From the NCBI GenBank assembly GCA_038373885.1, contig JAWZYV010011897.1:310001-374000 (forward strand): a stretch of DNA of 64,000 bases, in the 5' to 3' direction. Below the pieces are notes generated by a model. The model did no database searches and had not been told where the DNA came from. It saw only the letters and a list, made by a program, of their open reading frames with translations. Every line of letters begins with the position of its first letter. The stretch's first letter is position 1. Position numbers and translations under genes: made by a program. The DNA comes from Cheiracanthium punctorium (lineage: Eukaryota > Arthropoda > Arachnida > Araneae > Cheiracanthiidae). Positions 1-11,609 of this stretch are shown piece after piece.

Positions 1-45
1 GAAGGGTGTTTAAAAAAAAAAAAAAAAAAAAAAAAATAGCCTTAA

Positions 46-540
46 CCCTTTAACGCGCAGTGTTCCCGCTCTGGGACCACCAAACTCAGACGTTTTGACT
101 GTTTCCAGTCACGAAGAACAGATATGATTTCTATAAAAATAGTTGCGGGTGACGTAGCTCCACGAGAATCCTTTACTTTTTAGCGCATCATTTCCCGTTA
201 AAAAATTGCCACGATTATTTTTAACAGCACTGGCATCTGCTGAAAAACGGAAGAATGCGAGAACAGCTGCATAGATTGCCCATTCTGAAAAAATGGGCAG
301 CTGTTGCCAGCGCTCGACTTAACTACCAGCAAGATGGCGGACGATCGAAACGTTCATCGCGTGCCACAGATCTAGAGACCCCTTTTTTTATGCAGCTGGC
401 TGTGCGCGCACAGCCAGTCTGCGTCAAAAAAAAAAGGGCCTCTAGATCTGTGACCGTCCGCCATCTTGCTGGTAGTTAAGTCGAGCGATGGCAACTGCTG
501 CCCTTTCTTCAGCATTGGGAAAGGGTTGTGCCTCAAAGGA
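46..540 (+). mobile_element. piggyBac-like palindromic MITE, copy 1
   Basis: The element starts CCCTTTAACGCG after TTAA (42-45) and ends CCTCAAAGGA before TTAT (541-544), a one-base-decayed TTAA duplication. Ends of CCCTTT...AAAGGG at TTAA fit piggyBac-type transposition. The left 210 bp is unique sequence. The right part is a palindrome whose arms contain GCAAGATGGCGGACG and its complement. In this copy the right arm has lost about 20 bp between the ATCTGTG and CGTCCGCC motifs. No transposase is encoded, so mobility would need one supplied elsewhere. The short frames inside are artefacts of the palindrome. Confidence 0.85.
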
Positions 541-544
541 TTAT

Positions 545-2014
545 GAATTGAGAAAATACTCACGATAAAACACTTGATTTTAACCACTACACAAATTAGT
601 GGGGAAAACAATTTATTAGGAAAATTAATGGAAGGTAAAAAATATTCAACAGCTTTTTAAGCACAACACAACTACAGCAATGTAAAACATTTTATACCTT
701 ATGTTTTTACGAATTTCGCAAAAAAAGTAGATCCCTGAAGAAAAACTGCACAGCCATGGATTAAATGCAGTACATGTAATATCGTCGACAACGAGTACAA
801 ACTGAAAAGAAATATACAAATAAATTATTAAAATTAAACAAGCAAATTCAACAACATGAACAAAAGATAAGCACATAGTGGTGCTGTAGTTCGTATAAGA
901 ATCAGAGCACTCATTAAAAAGTTAAGAGAGAAAGATTTTTTTCCCCTTAACAAAATAATTTGCCATTTTTTAAATTTTTTTTTACTTTCACTAAAAAAAG
1001 TATGAATATAAAGAGGATTGCAGAATCTTCACTAGAGATATACAACTATTTGCAAAAAGTACACAAACCATCAAAATAATATAAAATAGTAATAATATGT
1101 AACTTATACAGTTACAACAGGGGATCATATGTGAAAACATTACAGGCTATAAATACCTAAAAGTGAAAATCTGTTAAAAAATAAATAAAGAAATAATATA
1201 AAAGAAATAAAAAAAAACAGTCAGTCGTAGGGCACGTCAGAAATAAAAACTTCTTGTCAAGCTTTCTAAAATTAATGTAGTTAAGCAGGTTTTCACACAT
1301 TATTGTATTTATATTAACAAAAAATAAATATTTATGAATGTTTATTCACATTTTTATACAATTTAAATTCTTTGTAAAAATTAAGGCTGTAGGAGTGGCG
1401 CACATTTTTTTTAAATGAAATTCTCACAATTTCACATATTTTTGAACGTTTGTACCGCATTGAAACGCAATTTTCACTGGGTTAGCATTGGAAATTTTTG
1501 ATTTTTTAATTAAATTACATTTCAAATTTCGCGTTTGATTTGTGTGCACATTTAAAAAGAGAGGGAGTGCGCGCACAGGCCGCAAAGTAACACAGCTGGT
1601 ATATACGTACGGTATGCATCAGCGACACACATTTTTCTCCAGGTGTTGGTTTTTGTTCGATTTAATCAATACGTATGTACGGGAATTAATAGTTATAAAT
1701 CATGTACTTATGTTGTTATGAACAGTAATCCTGCTTATTTGTAATGAATGATGGATTTATAATTCAAATGCGCTTATCATGACACTTATAATTCAAATAA
1801 TTTACAGTATATAATTATTACCACTCTCTACATTATCAAATTAACTTTACTGCACAAGAGCTATATAGCTATCCACTTAGTAACGTTTTTTAATAAATAA
1901 TCGAAAATTATAGCCCCTACCCAGATAGAAAAAGTCTGCACATTTTTGCAAAAACATATAGATTGTACACAATTTGTGCATAAAAAGTGGATATTTTTGA
2001 ATATTTTGAAAGAA
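545..2014. other. AT-rich spacer without recognised genes
   Basis: Only short open frames with no recognisable domain are present. The sequence is AT-rich and lacks inverted repeats that I could detect. Confidence 0.6.
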
Positions 2015-2175
2015 CTAGGGGCCAAGATCCCTAGACTCGCTTTTCGCATGAGGCATTCGGCCCCTAATAAGACATTCATAAAAAAGGCATAATTTCAACA
2101 GACAAAACCCAAAGATTGGATCAGATAGAATGTTACTGTGCTACACATTGCTTGTTTCTTGCATGTTCATTGGTA
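2015..2175 (+). repeat. Dispersed repeat fragment shared with 41045-41305
   Basis: Shares CCCTAGACTCGCTTTTCG, ATGAGGCAT, AAAAAAGGCATAATTTCAAC, AAACCCAAAGATTGGATCAG and GCTACACATTG with the downstream copy. The class is unknown. Confidence 0.6.
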
Positions 2176-2197
2176 CACAAAATTTTAAACTTCCCAC

Positions 2198-2275
2198 TAC
2201 AGTAGATTCCCCTCCCCCATAACACGGCAGATATTTTCCGTGTTATAGGAATCCGTGTTGTACGGATCCTGAGCT
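2198..2275. repeat. Possible pogo-like MITE end
   Basis: ACAGTAGATTCCCC followed by ATAACACGGC, CCGTGTTATAGGAATCC and GTGTTGTACGG shows the repeated 'cell of origin' phrasing of degraded pogo/Tigger-like MITEs. Only one end is seen. Confidence 0.3.
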
Positions 2276-4380
2276 ATCCTCCACCTGGAGTGCGGACTCC
2301 CCGTATAACCGCTGGAAAAATAATTTGCATTCCTCAGAAACAATGATATTTAATGTTGCCATTCAAAAGTTATATTTAATTAGGAGCTAAAGCGTGCGGT
2401 ATAAAATCAGAACATCTGTCTCAACTGTATTTTTAGTTATGTAAAAACTACGGGACACCTTGCGTATTAGCCACCCATGGCGATTTACCATAATTTGGAG
2501 ACGTACGTATACTTAATAATTTGTTTTAAAAAACAGTACTTCATATGTTTTCTTCGATAAAAACTATGTAGATTAGATAGGATAGCTTGCCACCAATGGC
2601 AACTTTTCGTTATTTGGTGGTTTACACATGCTCATAACCAATAATTATGCTCATGTAAGGTTACCGGGAAAACCATTATCCACATATTCAAATACATAAT
2701 CCTTTGCAGATTGGCGTATTTAGCATCACGAAATATATCATCTCGTCGAGCTGGCAAATATACAATCTGTACTGTAACTGCTATAATTGCATAATTAACG
2801 CCGCCAAATATTTCTACTGGTAACAAATGCCCAAGCTGAACCTAACCGGCTTCAAAATAATCTGCATTTTAATTGTTTATCATTTTCAAGATACTGGGTT
2901 TTAACATTTTGGAACTCGCGGTTTGGATTCACCCTGGTTGGAGAGATACCATTTTGCCAGATTGTACCTAATGCCAAGATGGCGCTTTTTAAATCGGTTA
3001 CAATTAGTTATTCTGTTTTGGAAAAACGAATAATCACTAATTATAAACTCCTGGTGTCTAAGAGAACTTACTATTTGAAAATTGTCAAATTTGTGTAACC
3101 CACTTTGAGTTATTTATTTCATATACTTTTTAATTTAGCGAAAATTGATGTAAATCAACTTCATTTTTGTCAATTTCACGCGATTCTACATACTTGGAAT
3201 TGCTTTGTTGCAAAGACATGAATGATTTTATGCTGGCGAAAATTGCCAAACCTGGCAACCATTATGTTTATTTTTTCAGTTTTTTATTAATATAATAATT
3301 GTAATTATCGAAATTTAAATCAGCTTATCGGCTTCCCCAGAATTTTCCGAACCCGTGGACATCATCACCGAATACCAAGCGCAGTAACATACCGCGAAAG
3401 CAAAAAGGACGCAGTTTAAAAGTAAGTTAAATTTCTTACGTATGATGGCAGTACTAAAATTCAATGACGTCACAATTCACTTTTTCTCCACATGTATCTC
3501 AGAATGACAGTCACGCCAATTCAATGCTTTTTCTCCATTCCAAAAGTGTCCAACGCACTTAAAGAAGTTTTCACTTCAAAAAAACTTCAAGTGTTGACTG
3601 TCCGGAAATGAAAAAACAAAAATCAGTCCAAATACCATAAAATGTTGAGTGAGAATTCAATGTTTCTTATCAGGGATATTTTTGGTATTTTTTTCCCCGG
3701 GAAATTATGTCATGTTATTTCGAGATACTTAACATATCAATACATCGTTCTGTTTGAAAAATGCTACTCTGTGTTCCATTTTTGCAAAAATACTTTCAAC
3801 GTATAAAGGATTCTGGAAATTTTTCCACAAACAATTTCACAAAAATAGTTTTGATTTACTTCCTCTTAACCACCACAGGAAGCGAAGATAAAGCATTCTT
3901 ATAACACAATGAATTTAAGTAATAAATTAGCGTCCACTAAACAAATCATACCTTACATCATTTCTTCATGAAAAGGTAGAATAACGGGGGACTCAACTTG
4001 ATGGGTCTAAGAGCTACAAACGTGTATTTCAGATGTTCTAAAGCCACAAAAACGGAATTTTTTTAATTAAAAGATTTTATATATATCATTTGTAAATAAA
4101 AGATAAACCGTGAATGGGGGGAAAAAATCCAATCTGTTTTTATCTTACTTAATTTTAGAAAAATTAACATGGAAAGGATGCGCTGTGGTGACTTCTTTTA
4201 GTTTTCGATACTCGTAATGGTGTGTTGTTGCCATGCAGCAATTAAGTTTATTAAAAATAATCAGATGACCATTAACTACTAATGCCACTATAAATGCATG
4301 ATATAAAAATGATGCCGATCACACTTGCAATTTGTTTTAAATTTGACCATGGATGTGCTATATCTAGAAATCCTTGTATC
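2276..4380. other. AT-rich spacer
   Basis: No gene or bounded repeat was recognised. Confidence 0.55.
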
Positions 4381-4392
4381 TAAGGTTTAGAC

Positions 4393-4547
4393 CTGGAATG
4401 GGCAACCTCTGGAAAGCTGTGGACCAAACTAAAGGATGTTAGCGAAGTCGCAGGCTGTATAATTGGGATTTATATGGGGTTTTGATATGTTCGGCGGGCA
4501 TGATCAAAAGCCGATGCGGCCCGCGGACCGGAGGCTGCCTATATATG
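4393..4547. mobile_element. Small hAT-type element, nested in a SINE
   Basis: A perfect 8-bp duplication GTTTAGAC (4385-4392 and 4548-4555) flanks a 155-bp unit. Its ends are CTGGAATGGGCAACC and, reverse-complemented, CATATATAGGCAGCC. It shares the internal phrases GCGAAGTCGCAGG and ATTTATATGGGGTTTTGAT with the element at 17775-17992, so the two are family members. The duplicated target falls in the tRNA-related head of a SINE. Confidence 0.85.
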
Positions 4548-4555
4548 GTTTAGAC

Positions 4556-4710
4556 ACCGAACATGGTAGTGAATTGTGAAGGTCGCGCGTTCGGGCTACG
4601 CAGGGCTGTCGATCTAATGGACTGGAATTTGGGGCGGTTTTCTCAAGATGTAAAGTGAATACGCGCACTACCCCCCCCCCCCCGTAGGCAGATGCCCTTC
4701 GTGTAGGCTT
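4556..4710 (+). mobile_element. tRNA-derived SINE copy, split by a hAT insertion
   Basis: The sequence GTGAAGGTCGCGCGTTCGGG, then GGCTGTCGATCTAATGGAC, then GGCGGTTTTCTCAAGATGTA and GTAGGCAGATGCCC matches the reverse complement of the repeat at 46194-46425 and, more distantly, 61934-62165. The tRNA-like head is upstream of 4385 and is interrupted by the element 4393-4547. A 14-base C-run replaces part of the body. Confidence 0.72.
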
Positions 4711-5361
4711 GCCATAACTCAAAACACCCAGTACAAAAAATTAAAACCTTCAACGTATTATACATGGGCGCTCATACCAATGAGATGGGGGAGGCCATGC
4801 CCCTTGCCTAGCTCTCCGGAAAAATATATCTTATCGTAAAAATTTACGTATCTATGTATGGTTCAACATTAAAATATAAGATCTTTCTGGGGCAGGACCC
4901 CTGACTTGCCTCACCTCTGCAAAGTCTTATGGGTGCCCATGTTACTATAAGTCTTTTTGAAACGTCTTTTTTACACACTGAAATACAATTGTTATTTGGT
5001 ATACCCACTCAAGACCACTTAAAAATTTGAAACTGGTTGTTGAGTCCAAAAATTGTGAAAATGTTAAAAATTAGTTTTAAAAAATAGCGAAAAAAAAAAA
5101 TAAATTTGCAGAGATAGAATTACAGGAAGGCCGGATTTTTATCAATGAAAAAAAAAGTTGTCATTAAAAAAGTTAACGATAGATGGCGCTAACATACGTA
5201 TTATTAAGCAAGTTTATGCAAATAAGACTGTCAATAAAACGTGAAATAATTAAAACTTCCAAAAATAACCCACATAAAAGGTACAGTCAGAACGTAAGTG
5301 CGAGAACTCCGTTCTCATTCTTCTGCTCATACAATCAGTAGAACTTTATTAGGGGTGAAGG

Positions 5362-5684
5362 TAGCGTTGCCAGGCGTCCGGATAAAGCCGGACATAGTTA
5401 GGTTTTTTGATTGCGTGTCCGGCCAAACTTAACGGTGTTCGGCTTTTTACTGGTGACTTTGGCTGATTAGTAATAAAGTACTTGAACTGATTTGGCATTC
5501 GATGTTATTTATATTTCATTAGAATTTAACAAGATTCATGGTAATAATAAAAAAAAGCTTGATTTTACATACAATTTTTTTGTTGTAGTGCTGAGGAAAA
5601 ATCCTCAATATTGTAGGCTGTCCGGCCTTTTTACCCAAATGTCCGGCCAAACTGGCTATTTGGTTTGGCGACCTGGCAACCCTA
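5362..5684. mobile_element. hAT-type non-autonomous element
   Basis: The ends TAGCGTTGCCAGGCG and, reverse-complemented, TAGGGTTGCCAGGTCG form TIRs. The flanks GGTGAAGG (5354-5361) and GATGAAGG (5685-5692) are an 8-bp duplication with one mismatch. The inner sequence repeats the phrase GTCCGGCCAAACT near both ends, so subterminal repeats are present. It has no coding capacity. Confidence 0.75.
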
Positions 5685-5691
5685 GATGAAG

Positions 5692-5790
5692 GGTGAACAA
5701 TATTCACCCGAAACGTACGTCAAACTTTCAGCGTGCAGTGGGGCCAGAGCGCCCCACTGCACTTTTTTTTTTTTTTTTTTTTTTTTTTTT
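5692..5790. repeat. Two hairpins followed by a T-run
   Basis: GGGTGAA/TTCACCC forms a small stem near 5691-5709. GTGCAGTGGGGC and GCCCCACTGCAC form a perfect 12-bp stem at 5735-5762. A T-run of about 28 follows directly. This resembles a Pol III-type or retroposed end, but no gene is upstream. Confidence 0.6.
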
Positions 5791-7365
5791 GTAAGGCGAG
5801 GCGAGAGGAACTGTGGTCGTTGTTCTAAATAAATTGTTTTTTCCTAGTTTGTTGTTGTAAATAGATAAATTGTAATTCATTAAACACTTAATTAAAAAAA
5901 AGAAAAGAAAACCGTTGGCCACGTCCCTTTAAAAAAAATTCCGCACGCGAGGGGCTTAACTGATAGAACCCCGTCACTTCTTATTTTAGGACAGCATCCC
6001 GGCAGCGTTCTAATTATTTCACATTTAAAGCACTAGCTTTCTGTTGAGCTTTTTTTTTTTTTTCCCCTCTCTTCTTCCTTTCATTCTTTGGGAAGGGGGG
6101 GGGGAGAGATGGAGATTGTAACAATTTAAGAGACACTTACAAAGTACATTGGAGGAAGTTCTTTGCAAGAGTCTAATAGGGGTGCGTGGTGCGAATTATA
6201 TAAAAATCTCGTATACTCTACAGTCTCCCACACCACACTTCTCGCTGCGTTAATTGTAGTATTGCTTTTCAAGACATACACAGGCACAGAACTTACCTTT
6301 ATTGAATTACCTATGATGGAAACATGTTCATTTCCCCTCCTGCATTTTTCGAAATCACTATACCAGAAAATTGTGTAATTATTTCTTAGCACACTGACCT
6401 ACAGTTACACTCAATTTCAGTTAGTTATATAGCCTGACAACAAGCGAAAGTGCCCATCACTTGTAACAGGGATTTGAATCCGTCTGCTGTTTTAGCGATG
6501 ATATGCGGTCGTAATGTGCACCTGCCAAAGGCGATATGAAATGGGGGAGGGGGGGTGTGCAGACACAGCAACTAACAGTCTCTCAGAAACAGCTAAATCC
6601 TGACTAGATGTCTACTACCACCGGACAAGCTTTAGTAAACAAGTGGAAATCAGTGATGTGTAAACGGAGAGAGGATATGGGGTCGGTTTATTCTCGGCAG
6701 AAACAAGTTACGTGGTGGCCATGAATCCAAATCATTCCTTATTTTTCTTGCGAATAGGTAGGTAGGATTCTGTGTGGGTCAGAATACAGAAAGAAAATAC
6801 ATTACGTCATTCTGGTTTATAATCAGAAAAGTATTTGGGGGGGGGGGGGGGAGCTTGACAGCCTTGTCGCGCGGCAAGTCGTTTCGTCTGTTCCTAAGTA
6901 AATTGCGGGAGACAAACAAAATATTTAAAATTTTACCAAACGAACTCGGAAAAACAACTGTCTGAATTCATTCACAAAGTTGGAGTGGTTATGCTTACGC
7001 GAAAATCCTTTTTTTACTAAAATTTTGAAGTTCTTTTTACTTTAGTGGGTCGTGATTTTATATTTTGTTTTAAAAAATAATCTCTTAAATTCTATCATTA
7101 ATGAAACTCTCCCGCGAGTTTGTTTATCTTAAGATTACTTAATTGCCGCCCCCCCCCCAAAAAAAAAAAGAATTTACTAAATCAGTTGTTTGTTCATTGA
7201 AATTCTGGATAGGAAAAAATTTTGTTCATTATGCACCAGAATTCCAATTTCAATCTTTTTCTAATAATAATGAAATTAAAGCAAGGGATGTTTTGATAGG
7301 AATAGGAATATATATATTTGTGAAAGCAAACAACTAGGCATATATTTATAAGATTCTTTTTTTAA
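5791..7365. other. AT-rich spacer with homopolymers
   Basis: Contains C-, G-, A- and T-runs (for example near 6095 and 6836). A B-box-like GGATTCAAATCC is present on the minus strand near 6470-6482, without a convincing A box. No gene was recognised. Confidence 0.5.
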
Positions 7366-7780
7366 TGACTATGTCATTTTATCTCTCACCCCTTTATTGA
7401 AAATGTGACATAAAAAGGAGACACGAAAATGCGACATAAAAGTAAGAATAAATATCCGCAGAAAATGTTAGTATGTGTTACGTAAATCGCCGATTTCTAT
7501 AAGCTCCGTAAGGTTGCATTTATATTTAAATACTATTAGTTCACAACACCTTTAATCTATTGTTACAATATTTCGTAATCTGTAGACTATGCATCACATG
7601 TATTTTTTACATATATTTAAATACTATTAGTTCACAACAGCTCTAATCTATCGTAACAATATTTCATAAACTGTAGAATAGGCATCCCATGTATTTTTCT
7701 ATTAGGTTACAATCATAAAAATTTCAACATAGGGTTACAGACGAAATACACGAAAGATGAGAGATAAAATGACATAGTCA
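7366..7780. mobile_element. Long-TIR element, copy 1
   Basis: Perfect 23-bp inverted ends (TGACTATGTCATTTTATCTC... and its complement) bound 415 bp. Inside, a unit of about 88 bp is tandemly duplicated (about 7525-7610 and 7611-7700), each with TATTTAAATACTATTAGTTC and ending near CATGTATTTTT. The homologous copy at 13373-13656 has only one unit. Sequence beyond the right end (to about 7893) is also shared with the other copy, so the mobile unit may be larger than the TIRs suggest. Confidence 0.7.
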
Positions 7781-7893
7781 ATTATATAACTGTCTAAATA
7801 CTAAATAATCGTTTTAATATGGCAATAATAAAACTAAAAATTTATGGGGGGGGGTCAGGGGGGGGTCACCCCCTGACGAGGCTCGAACAGCCG
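7781..7893 (+). repeat. Flanking segment shared by both long-TIR copies
   Basis: Contains TCGTTTTAATATGGCAATAAT, G-runs, and CCCCTGACGAGGCTCGAACAG. The inverse at 13267-13372 carries the same blocks. A hairpin can form from GTCAGGGGG and CCCCCTGAC. GGCTGTTCGAGCC resembles a Pol III B box, but no A box is evident. Confidence 0.6.
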
Positions 7894-9630
7894 AGTATAT
7901 CTTAATTCTTTTTCATGTGTAATTTTATAGTTCTTTTTTTATGTATAACAGAATTGCTTTTTCCTTCTCTAATGTGCTTAAGATCATTTGAATTTTGCAT
8001 CCAGTGTGAATGTTTCTTTTAGATGAAAGTAACTAAACTTTACTTATTATTTTGTTTTTTAATAAATGTATATTAATAGTGTGTTATGTAAATTTTAATA
8101 TTTTATACTATTTAAGCTATGCAAATGGATAAAACTCAAAAGAGTTGATTTAATGAAAAACATTAAAATGCTGTTAGTATGCTATTTAGAAAAAATTATT
8201 TAAATTTTCATTCGCACAATATTTAGCAGAACTCATCAGAAATGATTTCTGCCAAATAGTTGTATATTGAGCTGCCAAAAGTTCAAATACGTCGTTTGCA
8301 TATTATTTTGCGCCTTGGGAATTTCAAAAGTTGGCAAGTATGAATCTTCAGAACTTGAGAAAATTATATCAGTTACACCCTCCGCCCCCCCCCCAAAAAA
8401 AAGGAAATTTATGTTTGTTAAAATTGTTATTATACAAGAGTAATGTTTTTTTCTTCCTTTACTTCCTTTTAAGTGTCAGTAAATTTTGAAATTTGTCAGA
8501 AAAAATAATTTCAGGAGATTTTGAGTTCGTATTTTCTGAAAAATGAAAGAAAAAAAAAAAACACCTGACTGTGCTCCTTACAGACACATTTGCTTGAAGT
8601 ATTTACTGCGTTTGTGTTGATTAATATAATGTTTGATAATTTCATTAATATGAGATTCAGAGAAAACTTATTTTGTGTTGAACAGTTAAAAAAGGAAAAA
8701 TAACAATCACATGTATGGTGAAAAATACAAAATTGCTGCTCTCACGCTGTTTTTCTGTTTTTTTGTTTTTGTTTTTTTAACCACATATTCGGACTTTTCA
8801 TGAGCTTTTTTACAACTACAGCTTTATTATTTACTTACGAGCAACTTACTAAAGCAAACTTATATTTTGTTCAAAATCAGTGTTAACATTTTTACTTGAA
8901 ATCACTTTTGACTGTTTAAATTGTCCATCCCTTCATACGGGGGTAACTGGACGCCCATTGGGTGCCCCATAATAAAATGGCCTGCGGTGTGGGCCTTAGT
9001 AGTGGCAAAGGCTTGTTGCCAGTGCCCGTCTTATTGAGAGAAAAAAAAACTACCTTCAAATCATGAATTGCATGCAACGTTAAGAATTTTAACTTTTTGC
9101 TCATATGGCATTAGAAAGGTGGGTTTTAATCTGTAGCAGATACCTTGTAATGAATGCTTTCTCACCAAAAACGGAGATTGAGACTTTAGATGTCAACTTA
9201 AATATGTACGGTAAAGTTTGAAACACACATATCTTCTCTTCCTTCCTGAAAGGAAGACTAGTTTTCTTTGCTAAGGGGTAAGGAGTTTTTGAAAAATATG
9301 GTAATAATTTTTTATGAGTGTCCTTGAAAATTTTAGAGATGAGAATTAAAATCCTTGAAATGTGATTGAATTTTTTCTAACAATTTTGGTGGACACCATG
9401 TTTCGGTTTTTGTCAGCTCCTTTTTCTTTTCAAGCTACAATTAATCTTCAAAATTAATCAATCACAATAAATCATCATAATCTTACAGTTAATCAAAGCT
9501 ACATCAAACATTTTAATCTGTTTTTTCAACCGTGCTATAAAAGCAAATGCACTATATGCTCTGTTATATAACGAATTAAGTTTTTTAACTTATCATTTTA
9601 TTGTACAAGTCATCGTATACAAGTGAAATG
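7894..9630. other. AT-rich spacer
   Basis: No gene was recognised. A GC-richer patch at 8925-9040 (GGGTGCCCCAT, GGCCTGCGGTGTGGGCC) may be part of an old repeat but could not be assigned. Confidence 0.5.
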
Positions 9631-9631
9631 A

Positions 9632-9692
9632 CGTACAGTGGTTAGCTCATTGGCCTCTCACCCCTATGCTCCAGGATTCGAACGCAGGGCTG
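9632..9692 (+). mobile_element. tRNA-like SINE head fragment
   Basis: ACAGTGGTTAGCTCATTGG resembles a tRNA D-arm with an A box. GGATTCGAACGC about 35 bp later resembles a B box. An acceptor stem is not evident and no SINE body follows. Confidence 0.4.
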
Positions 9693-10084
9693 GTAAAATT
9701 AGAAAATAAAGGATGACAGCACTAAAATTAATTAAATTACTTATTCTTTAGAATTAATGATAATACCCTAAAAGCGGATCCGAACTGCAAAAATTACAAG
9801 TCCCAAACCGAATCCAAAATTTCCAAGCAGACTCCGCATCCAGCAAACAACAAATCTGCGACGTCGATTCTGCCGGACGTCAGTGCCATGCCACCCTCAT
9901 TCATTAATGGCACTCGGCCACGCCTCCTCTATTATAGGCGTAATGGGGTATGTGCCCCCCCCCAAAAAAAACAAAAAAAAAAAATGGTCTCAAAATATTT
10001 TTACTTAAAACATGCTCGTTGTTGTATTTGCTATTTCTCTGCCATTACTAATTGTCAATAATCACATGTACTTGAGTTGCTCAC

Positions 10085-10495
10085 TAGAGATGAGACGGGC
10101 TCTGTAATTCACAATTGCTTTCGGGCTCGTGAAAAATTTCTATTTTATTGAACATACACCTTGAAAGAAATTTTTAAAAAGTGATTCATATGGAAAATAA
10201 AAGTACTTATAAAAAAAATTACGCCTCGGGTGCCTAGAAGGCGCGTGAAGCTCTTTGGGTTTTTCAGAACGGCGGCTTATATTGCTTTGTTAGCCATGAG
10301 ATCGGACATTATTTCATAAACATAGATATAAAGAATTAGAAAGTGCATTAAAAATTTGCAACTATATTAGTCTTTAATTTGCACAAACGGCAAAATTTAT
10401 TGTATTCTATCAAAGTTTTACTTCTTTGAATTTTATTTATCTTCAGCTGAAATTTCGGGCTCGGGCTCCAAAAAATGAGCCCAAACTCATCTCTA
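10085..10495. mobile_element. hAT-type MITE, TAGAGATGAG family, copy 1
   Basis: The 411-bp unit begins TAGAGATGAGACGGGCTC and ends GAGCCCAAACTCATCTCTA. A perfect 8-bp duplication TTGCTCAC flanks it (10077-10084 and 10496-10503). It is homologous along its length to 33065-33586 but lacks the extra GGGCTCGG-rich subterminal repeats seen there. Confidence 0.92.
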
Positions 10496-10893
10496 TTGCT
10501 CACTCTTTTTACGGATAAGCTATCTCTCTTCTTTCAGAGAATCAGTCAGTGTCTGAAATCCCACTCTTTTGAATAGTGACTTTTGACTCGTTGGAGGTCG
10601 GCTAATTAGTAAGAGTTCTCTTGAAGAGCGAAATGTCACTCTTAAGTAGCCATTCCTTCCTCTTACGGATTAAGGGAGTGTTTAACAAAAGCATATTGAC
10701 TAATTATGCAAATAAATAATTATTTAAGCATCAAAACTGGTATTAAATACTAGGTAAACAGCAATAAGAACAGAAATTCCTTTACATTCCTCTCGATACC
10801 ACTCATTTCAGATAGGAAGCTGCTTGTGTTCAGGGACCGATTTTCGGAGATGGGGACCCAGGGCAAAGGCTTGACAGGGGGCTCCTCTTACGA

Positions 10894-10934
10894 CAGGGAT
10901 GGGCAAACGGACGCGAGGCAAAAATCGAAAAGGG

Positions 10935-10965
<31 letters not shown>

Positions 10966-11609
10966 GGCGGGCCAAGATAAATTTTTCTATAATTTTAAAA
11001 ACAATATACAAGTATTACAATTTAAATATGTTAATGAGATGAATGAAATTGCGATTTCATTTTCAAAAGTTCCTTATATTGAGGTTCGAAATGAGATGCA
11101 CTGATTCTAAGGAACGAGGCTAAATGCTCATCTGTCAGTCTACTTCTGAAAGAATTCTCTCTAAGGTTCATAGTTGAAAACACTTGTTCACATGTATAAG
11201 ATGAAGTAAACTGGGCGTGAGATATTAAATTTGGGAAACTCGCTTTCGATAATGATTTGTAAAACTCTAACTTTGGCATATTTAGAAACAACTGCTTGAG
11301 ATGATTGTTAGATTGCAATTCAATTAATTCGAGCTGCAAATCTGACCTCACTGCTTCACAATTTACGTTGAAAGGCATGGTAAAAATATGACAGGTTCAT
11401 AAAACAACGATCCATTCAAACAGAATGGCACTGAACTCTCGAAATCTGCGTTCGAATTCAAAATGCACTTTTTTCAAGCCATCTCCATAATTCTTAATAT
11501 GGATATATAATATATAAATATTCTTTCAATTTCCGCCGGACCGGCAAATTAAAATTCCATCCGCGGGCCGGATAAAACCTTCCGGCGGGCCGTAGTTTGC
11601 CTATCCCTG
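10894..11609 (-). mobile_element. Internally deleted hAT element with transposase remnant
   Basis: The ends CAGGGATGGGCAAAC and, reverse-complemented, CAGGGATAGGCAAAC are flanked by a perfect 8-bp duplication TCTTACGA (10886-10893 and 11610-11617). The interior keeps the 3' part of a transposase frame (11031-11378, minus) next to a long A-run at about 10936-10961. The rest of the transposase is gone, so this is an internally deleted derivative. It sits inside the older element 10831-12251. Confidence 0.92.
11031..11378 (-). pseudogene. hAT transposase C-terminal fragment (dimerisation domain)
   Basis: The 115-residue fragment has the conserved hAT C-terminal signature: a ...LQLELIELQSN... 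segment, then FPNLISHAQFTSSYTCEQVFSTMN, then RSRLTDEHLASFLRIS. This arrangement is typical of the hAT dimerisation region in transposases related to vertebrate ZBED5 and GTF2IRD2-type proteins. The N-terminal zinc finger and the catalytic core are absent, so it cannot transpose. The stop codon follows a natural-looking tail (MKSQFHSSH). The apparent start methionine is only the first ATG after the deletion point, not a real start. The frame lies inside a hAT element with intact ends and TSD, which supports the call. Confidence 0.85.

Noticed and set aside
255..479. 74-codon frame in MITE copy 1 and its relatives at 44397 and 51492
   Set aside because: They read through palindrome arms in both directions. 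The same peptide appears because the DNA is repeated, not because it is coding.
5735..5790. Rho-independent-style terminator (stem plus T-run)
   Set aside because: This is a eukaryotic sequence with no upstream gene. The structure is better seen as a chance or repeat-derived hairpin.
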